Positions 28,021 through 35,658 of a stretch of 41,202 nucleotides of DNA are shown one piece after another; within the stretch, counting starts at the first letter, position 1; each line of letters opens with the position of its first letter. The notes beneath the pieces are model-generated. The model saw only the letters and a list, made by a program, of their open reading frames with translations, was not told where the DNA came from and searched no databases. Origin of the DNA: an uncultured Alteromonas sp. (GTDB lineage Bacteria > Pseudomonadota > Gammaproteobacteria > Enterobacterales > Alteromonadaceae); assembly GCF_913058315.1 (NCBI RefSeq), contig NZ_CAJXQY010000030.1:1-41202 (forward strand), read 5' to 3'. Position numbers and translations under genes: made by a program.

Positions 28021-28878
28021 TTAGCCTTGTCCTGGCCGGGGCTCGCAATCCCTGGGCATATTTTTCGGGCTGGTCAGCGCGGCCTCACTGGAGTGCACCG
28101 GTACGTCAACTTTCCCACTGGCAATCACTTCACCGAGTTGCCATAAGCGCCATTCGCCGCGTTCGTAAACGTCCCATTGCTCGTCAGTGGTTAATGGCTC
28201 CGTAGCGATAACGCTAACCACATCTTGCGGCGTGGTTTCTGCGGCAAAGTCAATTTCCACTTCCACATCTTTCAGGCATGCCGGCCCGAAGGGAGCACGC
28301 CGGGTAATACTGGCCAGCTTGGTGCTGCAGAAAGTAAACAGCCAGTCGCCGTTACTCAGCAAACAATTAAACACTCCCTGGCGGGCATATTCCTGGGCCA
28401 GCCCAACAAGCGTTTGAGTGAGTTGCCCGGGCATGGCATCGCGCGGCAATCCCTGGCGCACCTGGTTCATGATATCGCAGAACAGCTCTTCGCTATCGGT
28501 ATCCCCGATGGCTTCATACATGCCCACCCGGCGGGAGAACCCCGGGATTTGACCATTATGAGCAAACACCCAGTTTCGGCCCCATAACTCGCGTATAAAA
28601 GGGTGCGTATTAGCCAGGTTAATATTACCGACGTTTGCCTGACGGATATGGCAGATAGCCGTTTTGCTTTTAATTGGCAGTTTGCCAACAAATTCTGCAA
28701 TGGGTGAGGTGGCACAAGGTTCAGGATCGTGGAACATTCGTACGCCTTTACCTTCGTAAAACGCTACGCCCCAGCCGTCTTTGTGTGGTCCGGTTCCCCC
28801 ACCACGCCGGGTTAGCCCGGTAAAACTGAAACACAAGTCAGTAGGCGTATTGGCACTCATGCCGAGCAATTCACACAT
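28021..28878 (-). CDS. yafJ: Class II glutamine amidotransferase (YafJ type)
   Basis: A 285-residue N-terminal-nucleophile glutamine amidotransferase. The ATG at 28878 is chosen because Cys2 (MCELLGMSAN) must be the N-terminal nucleophile after Met removal, and GAGGTG lies upstream; a GTG two codons earlier would bury it. Family features include GPHKDGWGVAFYEG, AICHIRQANVGNINLANTHPF and WVFAHNGQIPGF, followed by GDTDSEELF. YafJ-like proteins are widespread, with related EgtC acting in ergothioneine synthesis; the substrate here is unknown. It is monocistronic, divergent from the diguanylate cyclase gene and separated from the ABC operon by 98 nt. Confidence 0.9.
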   Translation of the reverse strand: MCELLGMSANTPTDLCFSFTGLTRRGGGTGPHKDGWGVAFYEGKGVRMFHDPEPCATSPIAEFVGKLPIKSKTAICHIRQANVGNINLANTHPFIRELWGRNWVFAHNGQIPGFSRRVGMYEAIGDTDSEELFCDIMNQVRQGLPRDAMPGQLTQTLVGLAQEYARQGVFNCLLSNGDWLFTFCSTKLASITRRAPFGPACLKDVEVEIDFAAETTPQDVVSVIATEPLTTDEQWDVYERGEWRLWQLGEVIASGKVDVPVHSSEAALTSPKNMPRDCEPRPGQG

Positions 28879-28884
28879 TGGCAC

Positions 28885-29275
28885 ACCTCAAATGAAATAA
28901 ATAAGCACGAAGAATAATCACTGCCGGCAGGGGATTCAACTTTCTCAGCCAGTAATATAGCTATTCCCCCGGAGCAGCCCACACCAGGCCACCGGAAACC
29001 CGCTTAAATACCCGCATAGATATACGCAAAACATTGTTTAATATAAATTTTTAACAAAAATAAACAGAAAGTTTAATTTGACACGTTTTTTCATCAATTT
29101 ATACTATTTCGGTCTGGATGCCACAGACACAATTGCTGTAAGCTATTAGCCACGCTTCCGGTCAATAAAAATTAAATAGCTCTCTTAATTCAGGCATTCA
29201 TCATTCATAACAGTAGCTCAGCCGGTATTACAACCAATGGTGCAGCTGCCCGAACTCAGGCGATAATAAAAACAG
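28885..29275. other. 391-nt intergenic region with a strong promoter and long leader
   Basis: This non-coding stretch separates divergent yafJ and the diguanylate cyclase gene. It is AT-rich and contains a good sigma-70 promoter for the cyclase (29078-29105). About 160 nt of untranslated leader would follow before the ATG. I found no match to the c-di-GMP riboswitch consensus by eye, no tRNA and no open frame with a ribosome site. Confidence 0.6.
29078..29105 (+). promoter_or_regulatory. Sigma-70 promoter of the diguanylate cyclase gene
   Basis: TTGACA (29078-29083), 16-nt spacer, TATACT (29100-29105) match the consensus in 11 of 12 positions. Transcription would start near 29112, leaving a leader of about 160 nt. 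Confidence 0.6.
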
Positions 29276-30244
29276 ATGACCTTTCCAGACCTTACCAGAG
29301 CTTTTGAATTGTCTTCCAGATTACTGGAGGCCAAAACATTTCACGATCTCAATGTAGTGTTAATGAAAACACTGCTGGAGATCGATACCATCGAAAAGGT
29401 CTCGTCCTACGAAATTCTGGGCAGAAATTATCGTGATGAAAGAACCCCTGAGCCGCTGATTCGTAAGTTTCCACTCTCACTTGCTGAAGACTTTAAGGAT
29501 GAATTCACCCATATCGTCCGCGATATAAGTCTGCACGGTGAAACCGGCGTGTCTTTTCTTACCTGCGACAGGCAGGAATACATTTATATTTACGTGAACC
29601 GCGGAGAACCCCCTGAGAAACTGGTGCTCATTAAGGGTGTTGTGGATGAATACAATCTGGAAGTGGTGCGTGGTCTGGCAAAGATTTATGACCACCAAAT
29701 CCGCCTGTTCGATACCAAAGAACGCGACATTCTTACTCGCCTGAACAATCGTCAGACCCTCAGCAGCACCTTCGAGCAGGTCCTCGATTTCTATCGTAAC
29801 AACTCGACTAACGAGTTGACCTCTTACATCGCGTTGCTCGATATTGACCATTTCAAAACGATTAACGACAAGTTTGGTCATTTGTATGGCGATGAAGTAT
29901 TGATTCATTTTGCCAATATCATGCGCACCACCTTCCGCCATTCCGACTTCTTATTCCGGTACGGCGGAGAAGAGTTTTTAGTCATCATCAACCAAACCGA
30001 TGAAAATGGCGCGCTGGCAGTACTGGAACGCTTCCGCCTTGCAGTAGAGGCCTATGAATTTCCCTCGGGCAACGTTACGGTCAGTATTGGTTGTACGCCA
30101 GTCAATACCCAACAGGCCGTACCGCTGATGATAGAAGTGGCTGACGAAGCGCTTTACCTGTCAAAATCCAATGGTCGTAATCAGACCAACATTCTTGAAA
30201 CGTCAGCCAAACAGTTTATCGATAACGATATCGAATTTTTTTGA
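29276..30244 (+). CDS. Diguanylate cyclase (GGDEF domain) with unrecognised N-terminal domain
   Basis: A 322-residue soluble diguanylate cyclase making c-di-GMP. The C-terminal GGDEF domain (about 150-315) begins [18 protein letters not shown], continues [21 protein letters not shown], and has the active site [11 protein letters not shown]. An RxxD product-inhibition site (RHSD) lies exactly five residues before GGEEF, so enzyme activity and feedback control both look intact. Residues 1-150 form a non-membrane domain that I do not recognise; a PAS- or GAF-like sensor is plausible. The ribosome site is weak. A strong promoter lies 170 nt upstream. It stands apart from its neighbours; a small hairpin follows the stop. 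Confidence 0.93.
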   Translation: MTFPDLTRAFELSSRLLEAKTFHDLNVVLMKTLLEIDTIEKVSSYEILGRNYRDERTPEPLIRKFPLSLAEDFKDEFTHIVRDISLHGETGVSFLTCDRQEYIYIYVNRGEPPEKLVLIKGVVDEYNLEVVRGLAKIYDHQIRLFDTKERDILTRLNNRQTLSSTFEQVLDFYRNNSTNELTSYIALLDIDHFKTINDKFGHLYGDEVLIHFANIMRTTFRHSDFLFRYGGEEFLVIINQTDENGALAVLERFRLAVEAYEFPSGNVTVSIGCTPVNTQQAVPLMIEVADEALYLSKSNGRNQTNILETSAKQFIDNDIEFF

Positions 30245-30251
30245 GTCTTGC

Positions 30252-30269
30252 GGTGAACTCTTGTTCACC
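30252..30269 (+). terminator. Weak hairpin after the diguanylate cyclase gene
   Basis: GGTGAAC, TCTT, GTTCACC is a perfect 7-bp stem with a 4-nt loop, 8 nt after the stop codon, without a U-run. It may be a weak terminator or a 3'-end stabiliser. Confidence 0.35.
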
Positions 30270-30375
30270 AGAGTTGGTCTCAAACACGTTAAACGGAAAG
30301 TGACTTTCGGCACTGTTACCCATTCCAGGGTAGACGGTATCCTGAGTCCATTATATAACACAGGGAATATCAGTG

Positions 30376-31272
30376 ATGTCACGTAAACTCACCTTTTTAC
30401 TGCTGTCAGGCAGCATTTTTACCACGCCATTCACGCTTGCCAATACGCCCCCCAACCAGGTGGATAAACTATTAGAGCAAGCTCAAACTTTGCTTGGCGA
30501 TGATCCGGACGAAGCCGAGGAAAAAATTGAAGCAGCCCTGGAACTGGCGCCTAAACGCGCCGATGTACATTTTTTATGTGGCCAGGTAATGGGTATTCAG
30601 GCCAGCCAGTCTATTTTCTCTGCACTAAGCTATGCAGGAAAATCCCTCGACTGCTTTAAACAGGCGGCAACCCTCGAGCCCGCAAACACCGAGTATAAAT
30701 ACGGACTGATGATGTTTTACCTTGGCGCACCGGGTATTGCCGGTGGCGATACGGAGCTTGCCTGGCAACAAGTTCAGGACATCGCAGCACTCGATGAACA
30801 GGCGGGTCTGCGCGCTAAACTCAACTACTATCGTCAGACCGATAAAGAGAAGGCTTACGCCGAAACAATGGCCCAGGCTCTCGCCAGCTACCCTGATCAC
30901 GCCGAATTCTATTATCAGCATGGGCTTACATTGCAGCAACAGGAGCAATACGAAGCGGCTCTGGCAGCCTTCCAGCAAGCGACCAACGCCACCATTGATG
31001 ACGAGGAAGCGCACTTCAGGCTCAGCGCACTGTATCAGATAGGCCGCAATGCGGTCTTCAGTAAGCAGGCTGTGAAGGAAGGCATTGATGCACTCCTTGC
31101 CTATATTCAGGCTATCCCACCCGACGCCAGCTTACCGTCTGCGCAATGGGCACACTTTCGTCTGGCACAGCTTTGCCGGTTAACCAGTGCAACCGATGCG
31201 GTAAAACAGCACCTTAAGCTCGCGGCAAACACTGACGATAAGCAATTACAGGACAATATCGACGACTTTTAG
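30376..31272 (+). CDS. Periplasmic TPR-repeat protein
   Basis: A 298-residue exported protein. The signal peptide reads SRKLTFLLLSGSIFTTPFTLA, giving a mature start near NTPPNQVDKLLEQ. Several tetratricopeptide-like units follow: DPDEAEEKIEAALELAPKRADVHFL, SLDCFKQAATLEPANTEYKYGL, EFYYQHGLTLQQQEQYEAALAAFQQATNA and AHFRLSALYQIGR. TPRs mediate protein contacts; no partner is obvious. I chose the ATG at 30376 with AGGGAA upstream; a GTG one codon earlier is in frame. It precedes the dioxygenase-like gene by 116 nt, and a hairpin between them may separate the transcripts. Confidence 0.82.
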   Translation: MSRKLTFLLLSGSIFTTPFTLANTPPNQVDKLLEQAQTLLGDDPDEAEEKIEAALELAPKRADVHFLCGQVMGIQASQSIFSALSYAGKSLDCFKQAATLEPANTEYKYGLMMFYLGAPGIAGGDTELAWQQVQDIAALDEQAGLRAKLNYYRQTDKEKAYAETMAQALASYPDHAEFYYQHGLTLQQQEQYEAALAAFQQATNATIDDEEAHFRLSALYQIGRNAVFSKQAVKEGIDALLAYIQAIPPDASLPSAQWAHFRLAQLCRLTSATDAVKQHLKLAANTDDKQLQDNIDDF

Positions 31273-31353
31273 GTGTCCAGGCTTATGCTGAGTGCCGCGA
31301 ATGCCGGTTAACGCTAAGCAATGCAAAGCCTGCAATAACCGCAACGTTTTAAG

Positions 31354-31381
31354 GTCCATTGAGTACTTTAACTCTCTGGAC
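31354..31381 (+). promoter_or_regulatory. Hairpin just before the intradiol-dioxygenase gene
   Basis: GTCCA TT GAGT, loop ACTTTA, ACTC TC TGGAC is a two-part stem, followed by TTTTGCT and the ATG at 31389. It could end the upstream TPR transcript or cover the poor ribosome site of the next gene. Confidence 0.35.
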
Positions 31382-31388
31382 TTTTGCT

Positions 31389-32261
31389 ATGACTACAAAC
31401 CTTCAGCGCCGCCGAATGCTGGTAAAATCAGCGGCGGGCATCACCATTCTGGCGCCAACTTTTTTCTTTATGGGCTGCAACAGTAGCAGCACCTCGCCTT
31501 CTGCCGACTCAACGACAACCGAATCCTCCTCCGGTAGCAATACCGGTGGATCTTCAAGCAGTGGTGGCAGCGTTGAAACCACAACAGACTGGGCATCCGG
31601 CGGAACGGTTTCGATAACGGAATCATTCCCTGATGACAGCTTGTTCGATGCCGGAAGCAGCTGCTCGGTGGAGCTCACAGAGTCACTAACGGAAGGCCCC
31701 TGCTATTTCGACAGTGATTATCGTGATGATATTTCGGAACAACAAACCGGGCTGCCAATGATGCTGTGCCTGCAACTGGTTGATAGCGACGGCTCCCCGT
31801 TATCAGGTTATGAAATCGAGGTATGGCACTGTGATGTTGAAGGGATCTATTCAGGTGATAGCAGCGACAGTGTCGACGGCAATGGCTTTAATTCTTCTTT
31901 CTGTACCGGTAACGACAGCGCCGCTCTGGCTGCAAAATGGTTTCGCGGTATTGCCGTCACCGACGCCAGCGGCAGAGTGAATTTCTACAGCTGTTTCCCG
32001 GGCTGGTACAGCAGCCGGGCTATTCATATTCATTTCAGAGTTAGGAGCAACAATAGCGACCAGCTTATCTCTCAGTTTGGTTTTGATGACGATTTCGTTG
32101 ATGCGATTTGTTCAACGCACCCCGACTACCTGGGTAGAGGCGAGCCCGACACCCACAACAGCCGCGATACGGTTTTCGACGGAGATGACGATGAACTTTT
32201 CAATTTTGCGCAGAATACCGATGGCTCTTTACTGGCCTGGAAACGCATTATCATTTCCTGA
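31389..32261 (+). CDS. Exported intradiol ring-cleavage dioxygenase-like lipoprotein
   Basis: A 290-residue protein with a twin-arginine-like signal (NLQRRRMLVKSAAGITI) ending in a lipobox FMGC, so probably folded before export and then lipidated. A Ser/Thr/Gly-rich linker of about 50 residues follows. The intradiol dioxygenase fold comes next: TEGPCYFDSDYRDD provides the first metal tyrosine, and CFPGWYSSRAIHIHFRV provides the second tyrosine and two histidines, matching the Fe(III) ligand set Tyr2-His2 of protocatechuate/catechol dioxygenases. An exported member suggests action on aromatic or lignin-like substrates in the envelope. The ATG at 31389 is chosen to give the Tat motif; upstream in-frame residues look non-coding. 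The ribosome site is poor. Confidence 0.83.
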   Translation: MTTNLQRRRMLVKSAAGITILAPTFFFMGCNSSSTSPSADSTTTESSSGSNTGGSSSSGGSVETTTDWASGGTVSITESFPDDSLFDAGSSCSVELTESLTEGPCYFDSDYRDDISEQQTGLPMMLCLQLVDSDGSPLSGYEIEVWHCDVEGIYSGDSSDSVDGNGFNSSFCTGNDSAALAAKWFRGIAVTDASGRVNFYSCFPGWYSSRAIHIHFRVRSNNSDQLISQFGFDDDFVDAICSTHPDYLGRGEPDTHNSRDTVFDGDDDELFNFAQNTDGSLLAWKRIIIS

Positions 32262-32269
32262 TCCCGTAT

Positions 32270-33090
32270 TCACAGATTGGCAACCGGGGTATCCTTAGCG
32301 GGTACCCGACGGTTGCTGTTTAGCAATATATAAAGGCCGTTGGCAATCAGACACTCCATCAGATACACCGGCCCCCCCTGACTGACCAGGCCGGTATTAG
32401 CGGCTAACAGCGGGCCCGCTACCGAACCAATGCTATAACTCAACAGCATAAATTCGGTAGCAGCGACAATTTTAGTGACCGGCAAACCATCACAAGCCAG
32501 CTCAATAGCCACCGGATACAGGGCAAAGGTGCACGCTCCCAGTAACAAATAGCAGCCCATGATGATTGATAACTCTGCGGCCCAGGCAAGGCGCCATCGA
32601 TACCTAACGGCTTGATAGCAAGTTGACCCACCGCCGTGCCGCCATACAGTGAAGTCATATACAGCCCCAGGCGTTTAGCTCTGGCTTTAGCGGTATCTGT
32701 CATCAGTAACCAGGACTCCACCACCGCAAATACGCCGGCTACGGCAATCCCTGCAACCAGACGCGCTGCCAGCCACACAGCTTCGCCAGGCCAGACTACC
32801 TGGACTGCAACCGTTAGTGTGAGTCACAGAAGAAATGCAATAAAGGCAGTCCGGTGGCCATTTACCGCCACAATTCGCTGAATGGTAAAAGCGCCAATCA
32901 GCAAGCCCAGATAAAAGATAGAAGCCAGCCAGGGGGCCTGTGTTGAAGGTAAACCATTCGCTTTTAACGAAAGCGGGATCAGGCTCATTAAAAAACCGGA
33001 GGCCACCGCAAAGAAAGACAACCCTAAGACAGGCACAAGAGGGCTGCCGGATTTATTGCAAGGTGCAACATCGACCATCTTCGAATCCAT
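32270..33090 (-). pseudogene. Decayed MFS transporter (YcaD-like), nonsense plus deletion/frameshift
   Basis: The remains of a major facilitator transporter. The N-terminal part (33090-32827) reads VLGLSFFAVASGFLMSLIPLS, ASIFYLGLLIGAF, then stops at TGA (32824-32826). The same frame continues beyond the stop with family-like sequence: VVWPGEAVWLAARLVAG, then GVFAVVESWLLMTD and YGGTAVGQLAIKPLGIDG. Near 32590 the frame breaks. The last part (from about 32580 to the stop at 32270) is in another frame: MGCYLLLGACTFALYPVAIEL, then SYSIGSVAGPLLAA. Fewer than 275 residues remain in total against about 380-400 in intact homologues. Roughly the middle third (helices about 6-9) is missing at the frame break. 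Two independent lesions argue against a sequencing error. Confidence 0.85.
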
Positions 33091-33230
33091 AAGAAAACGC
33101 GCTACCTGAGAATAAGAATGAGGCGGCAGAAACTACAGGGGTGAAATTGCCGGCGAATTTATGCCTGTTTCTGCCGCAAGTAAAGTAAAATCATTATCTG
33201 GATACAATACAAAAACTAAACCAAAACCAC

Positions 33231-33256
33231 AGCCAGCCAGCCAGCCAGCCAGCCAG
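33231..33256. repeat. Tetranucleotide repeat (AGCC)6
   Basis: Six perfect AGCC units plus a partial one, in the 298-nt non-coding region between the MFS pseudogene and the LacI-family gene. It lies about 135 nt upstream of lacI and 140 nt upstream of the MFS start. Tetranucleotide tracts vary in copy number by slippage and can alter promoter spacing. No gene is visible in 33091-33388. Confidence 0.85.
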
Positions 33257-33294
33257 AACATTATAGTAACCGGCTGACAGGTACCAGCGATGGA

Positions 33295-33308
33295 GGAAAC
33301 GTGTTTCC
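33295..33308. promoter_or_regulatory. LacI-type candidate operator
   Basis: GGAAAC, GT, GTTTCC is a 14-bp near-palindrome, 80 nt upstream of the LacI-family start. The GAAAC/GTTTC halves are typical of LacI/GalR-family operators. Autoregulation, or former control of the adjacent transporter, is likely. Confidence 0.5.
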
Positions 33309-33388
33309 CTTGCAGCTTGTTGAAAGTACCCTCATCATAGACGCTACCAAACAAAAATGCCGTACACCCCCTAAGTAACGGAAGATAA

Positions 33389-34396
33389 ATGATAACCATC
33401 AAGGATATTGCCGAAGCGGCAAACGTTTCCCCTGCTACTGTTTCACGAGTGATTAATAATGGCCCGAAGGTTGGCCCGAAAACTCGCGAGCACGTTAAAG
33501 CGGTAATGGACAAAATGGGCTATCGGCCCAACATTAACGCACGGGCGCTGGTCACACAAAAAAGTACATCCCTAGGACTGGTGCTGGCAGAGCTAATGGA
33601 CCCGTTTTTTGCTACCTATGCAGATGCCATCGAAAAAGTCGCACGTAAAGCCAACACCCAACTGTTGATGAGCTCTGGCTCCGTGCAGGCTGATACCGAA
33701 TTGAAAGCTATCGAAACCCTGCTTAATCATCGGGTTAAAGCCATGGTGGTTCACGCCAAATTTCTTGATGACGACACCCTGATTCAGCTGGCCCGACAGG
33801 CCCCCGGCTTTGTGCTTATCAACCGCTATATTGACGCTATCAAACATCGTTGTGTATGGCTGGATAATGTTGCCGGCGGGCGGATGATGGCCGAACATGT
33901 GCTCAAACTCGGTCACCGCAAGATTGCGGTTATCAGCAGCGATTTCGCTATTGAAGACCGCCTCCAACGCGAACTGGGGATCAGGGAGTCCCTCGCTGAG
34001 TGGGGCATTGACTTATGCGACTCGCAGATAGTCCACGCAGCTCCCAACCAGGAAGGCGGTGAAATCGCCATGCGCCAATTGCTTGCGGCCGGCGCTAGCT
34101 TTACCGCGATTCTGGCCTACAACGACGCCATGGCAGCTGGCGCCATTAATACGTTATATGACCACAACCTCGAGGTGCCTAGGGACGTTTCCGTGATGGG
34201 CTTCGATGATGTCTTGCAGGCGCAGTTTTGTCGTCCTAAATTAACTACTATGAACTATCCTATTGAATGGATGGCTTCCCGGGCAGCCAGCCTGGCATTG
34301 GACTACGCTCAGGGTAAACAGCCTGATGCGGACGTTACCTATAAGTACCTGCCCACCATTGTACCCAGAAACTCCGTTGCCAGATGCATCGGATAG
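33389..34396 (+). CDS. LacI/GalR-family transcriptional regulator
   Basis: A 335-residue repressor. The N-terminal helix-turn-helix is TIKDIAEAANVSPATVSRVINN, with the hinge region KMGYRPNINARALVTQ, followed by the periplasmic-binding-protein-like ligand domain. That domain runs from SLGLVLAELMDPFFATYADAIE through AILAYNDAMAAGAINTL and DVSVMGFDDVLQAQFCRP to LTTMNYPIEWMASRAASLAL. It resembles GalR/PurR-type sugar or purine sensors; the ligand is not evident. The ATG has GGAAGA upstream. A palindrome at 33295 is a likely operator. Its only obvious target, the divergent MFS gene, is broken, so the repressor may be a leftover or may act elsewhere. Confidence 0.92.
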   Translation: MITIKDIAEAANVSPATVSRVINNGPKVGPKTREHVKAVMDKMGYRPNINARALVTQKSTSLGLVLAELMDPFFATYADAIEKVARKANTQLLMSSGSVQADTELKAIETLLNHRVKAMVVHAKFLDDDTLIQLARQAPGFVLINRYIDAIKHRCVWLDNVAGGRMMAEHVLKLGHRKIAVISSDFAIEDRLQRELGIRESLAEWGIDLCDSQIVHAAPNQEGGEIAMRQLLAAGASFTAILAYNDAMAAGAINTLYDHNLEVPRDVSVMGFDDVLQAQFCRPKLTTMNYPIEWMASRAASLALDYAQGKQPDADVTYKYLPTIVPRNSVARCIG

Positions 34397-34408
34397 CGCC
34401 TGCTTTTT

Positions 34409-34442
34409 ATTAGAGGCGAAAACTGCAAGTGCCGCCTCTAAT
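34409..34442. terminator. Terminator hairpin between lacI and the ACC deaminase gene
   Basis: ATTAGAGGCG, 14 nt, CGCCTCTAAT is a perfect 10-bp inverted repeat in the 66-nt gap between two convergent genes. On the - strand it is followed by AAAAAGC, and the T-run TTTTTA precedes it on the + strand, so neither side has a classical U-tail. It is likely to stop or stabilise both transcripts. Confidence 0.5.
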
Positions 34443-34462
34443 CAATCTAATGGTCTTTCTTG

Positions 34463-35485
34463 TCAACCGTCTTTGTAGTGATAGCTGTAGCCATTCAGTG
34501 CCGGTGCACCGCCAAGGTGGGCGTAAAGCACTTTAGAGCCTTCCGGGAAGAAGCCTTTTTTCGTCAGGTCGATAAGGCCCTGCATAGACTTCCCTTCATA
34601 CACAGGGTCGGTGATCATCGCTTCGGTCTTCGCTGCCAGTCGAATGGCTTCGTTGGTTTCCTCAGAGGGCACGCCGTAGGCCGGATAGGCATAATCCGGA
34701 TTGATGACAATTTCATCTTCCCGTACCTCACGGCCTAAACCTACCAACTCTGCCGTGTTATTAACAATACTGGTGACCTGCTCACGGGTTTGTTCAACAG
34801 TACCCGACGCATCAATGCCAATCACGGTATCTGCACGGTCATGATTGGCAAAACCTACAATCATACCGCCCTGAGTGGAGCCGGTTACAACGCACACCAC
34901 GATATAGTCAAACTTAAACCCCAGTTCTTTTTCCTGAGCGATTACTTCTTCGGCAAAACCAATGTAACCCAGCGCGCCGTATTTATGTACCGAAGCGCCT
35001 GCCGGGATTGCATAAGGCTTACCGCCAGCGTCTTCTACCGACTGAATGGCTTTCTGCCAGCTGTCTCGTATGCCAATATCAAAGCCGTCATCTACCATGC
35101 GGCTGTCGGCGCCCATTAAGCGGGTCAGCTGGATATTACCGACACGGTCGTAAACCGCGTCATAGTGTGGCACCCATTTTTCCTGTACCACCACACACTT
35201 CATGCCAATTTTCGCTGCCGTCGCGGCAACCATGCGGGTATGATTAGACTGTACTCCGCCAATTGAAACCAGTGTATCTGCGCCACTGGCCAGGGCATCC
35301 GGCACTATGTATTCGAGCTTTCTGAGTTTGTTACCGCCCAGTGCTAAACCGGAGTTACAATCCTCGCGCTTGGCATAGATATCAACCTTACCGCCAAGCG
35401 CATCACTCAGACGTGGCAAATACTCGATTGGTGTTACCCCAAAAGTAAGCGGGTAACGCTCAAAGTTACTGATCAATGACTTCAT
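34463..35485 (-). CDS. 1-aminocyclopropane-1-carboxylate deaminase (or D-cysteine desulfhydrase)
   Basis: A 340-residue PLP enzyme of the tryptophan-synthase beta fold. The opening [46 protein letters not shown]-type block closely follows ACC deaminases, with the Schiff-base lysine in [11 protein letters not shown]. Near the C-terminus are [10 protein letters not shown] and [14 protein letters not shown]; their Glu and Leu correspond to the residues that mark true ACC deaminases. The nucleophile motif is [13 protein letters not shown], where the histidine after SN is the form I associate with D-cysteine desulfhydrases. ACC deaminase would yield 2-oxobutyrate and ammonia. Start ATG 35485, with AACAGG upstream. 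It is divergent from an XRE-cupin regulator. Confidence 0.82.
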   Translation of the reverse strand: MKSLISNFERYPLTFGVTPIEYLPRLSDALGGKVDIYAKREDCNSGLALGGNKLRKLEYIVPDALASGADTLVSIGGVQSNHTRMVAATAAKIGMKCVVVQEKWVPHYDAVYDRVGNIQLTRLMGADSRMVDDGFDIGIRDSWQKAIQSVEDAGGKPYAIPAGASVHKYGALGYIGFAEEVIAQEKELGFKFDYIVVCVVTGSTQGGMIVGFANHDRADTVIGIDASGTVEQTREQVTSIVNNTAELVGLGREVREDEIVINPDYAYPAYGVPSEETNEAIRLAAKTEAMITDPVYEGKSMQGLIDLTKKGFFPEGSKVLYAHLGGAPALNGYSYHYKDG

Positions 35486-35587
35486 GAACCTGTTTCCCAA
35501 AAAAATGACTGATGCTCACTGTGCTGCCAGCGCCGGCATGTAAGGGCCTTCCTGCTTTTAGTAACATTTATCAGACCTGATGCCTGT

Positions 35588-35605
35588 TGTGCGTTATACT
35601 GCACA
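35588..35605. promoter_or_regulatory. Candidate operator, copy A, between acdS-like gene and XRE-cupin gene
   Basis: TGTGCGTTATACTGCACA matches copy B (35626-35643) at 15 of 18 positions and is itself an imperfect palindrome. The two centres are 38 nt apart. It lies in the divergent promoter region, about 100 nt from the ACC deaminase start. Confidence 0.6.
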
Positions 35606-35625
35606 CCGATAACTCACCATACCAC

Positions 35626-35643
35626 TGTGCGCTATAGCGCACA
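35626..35643. promoter_or_regulatory. Candidate operator, copy B (perfect palindrome)
   Basis: TGTGCGCTATAGCGCACA is a perfect 18-bp palindrome, 15 nt before the XRE-cupin start codon. Binding here would repress the regulator itself and, with copy A, set the divergent ACC deaminase promoter. Confidence 0.7.
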
Positions 35644-35658
35644 AACAATTATTTCGTT

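Noticed and set aside
28885-29275. A c-di-GMP riboswitch in the long leader of the diguanylate cyclase gene
   Set aside because: I looked for the conserved GEMM core and did not find it; only a generic long leader can be stated.
32824-32826. In-frame TGA in the MFS gene read as selenocysteine
   Set aside because: The position is inside a hydrophobic helix, transporters of this family do not use selenocysteine, and a second lesion nearby shows that the gene is decayed.
33133-33513. Open frame of 126 codons on the - strand running through the AGCC repeat
   Set aside because: Half of it is antisense to the start of lacI, and its translation shows no domain. The repeat encodes a WLAG-like run by chance.
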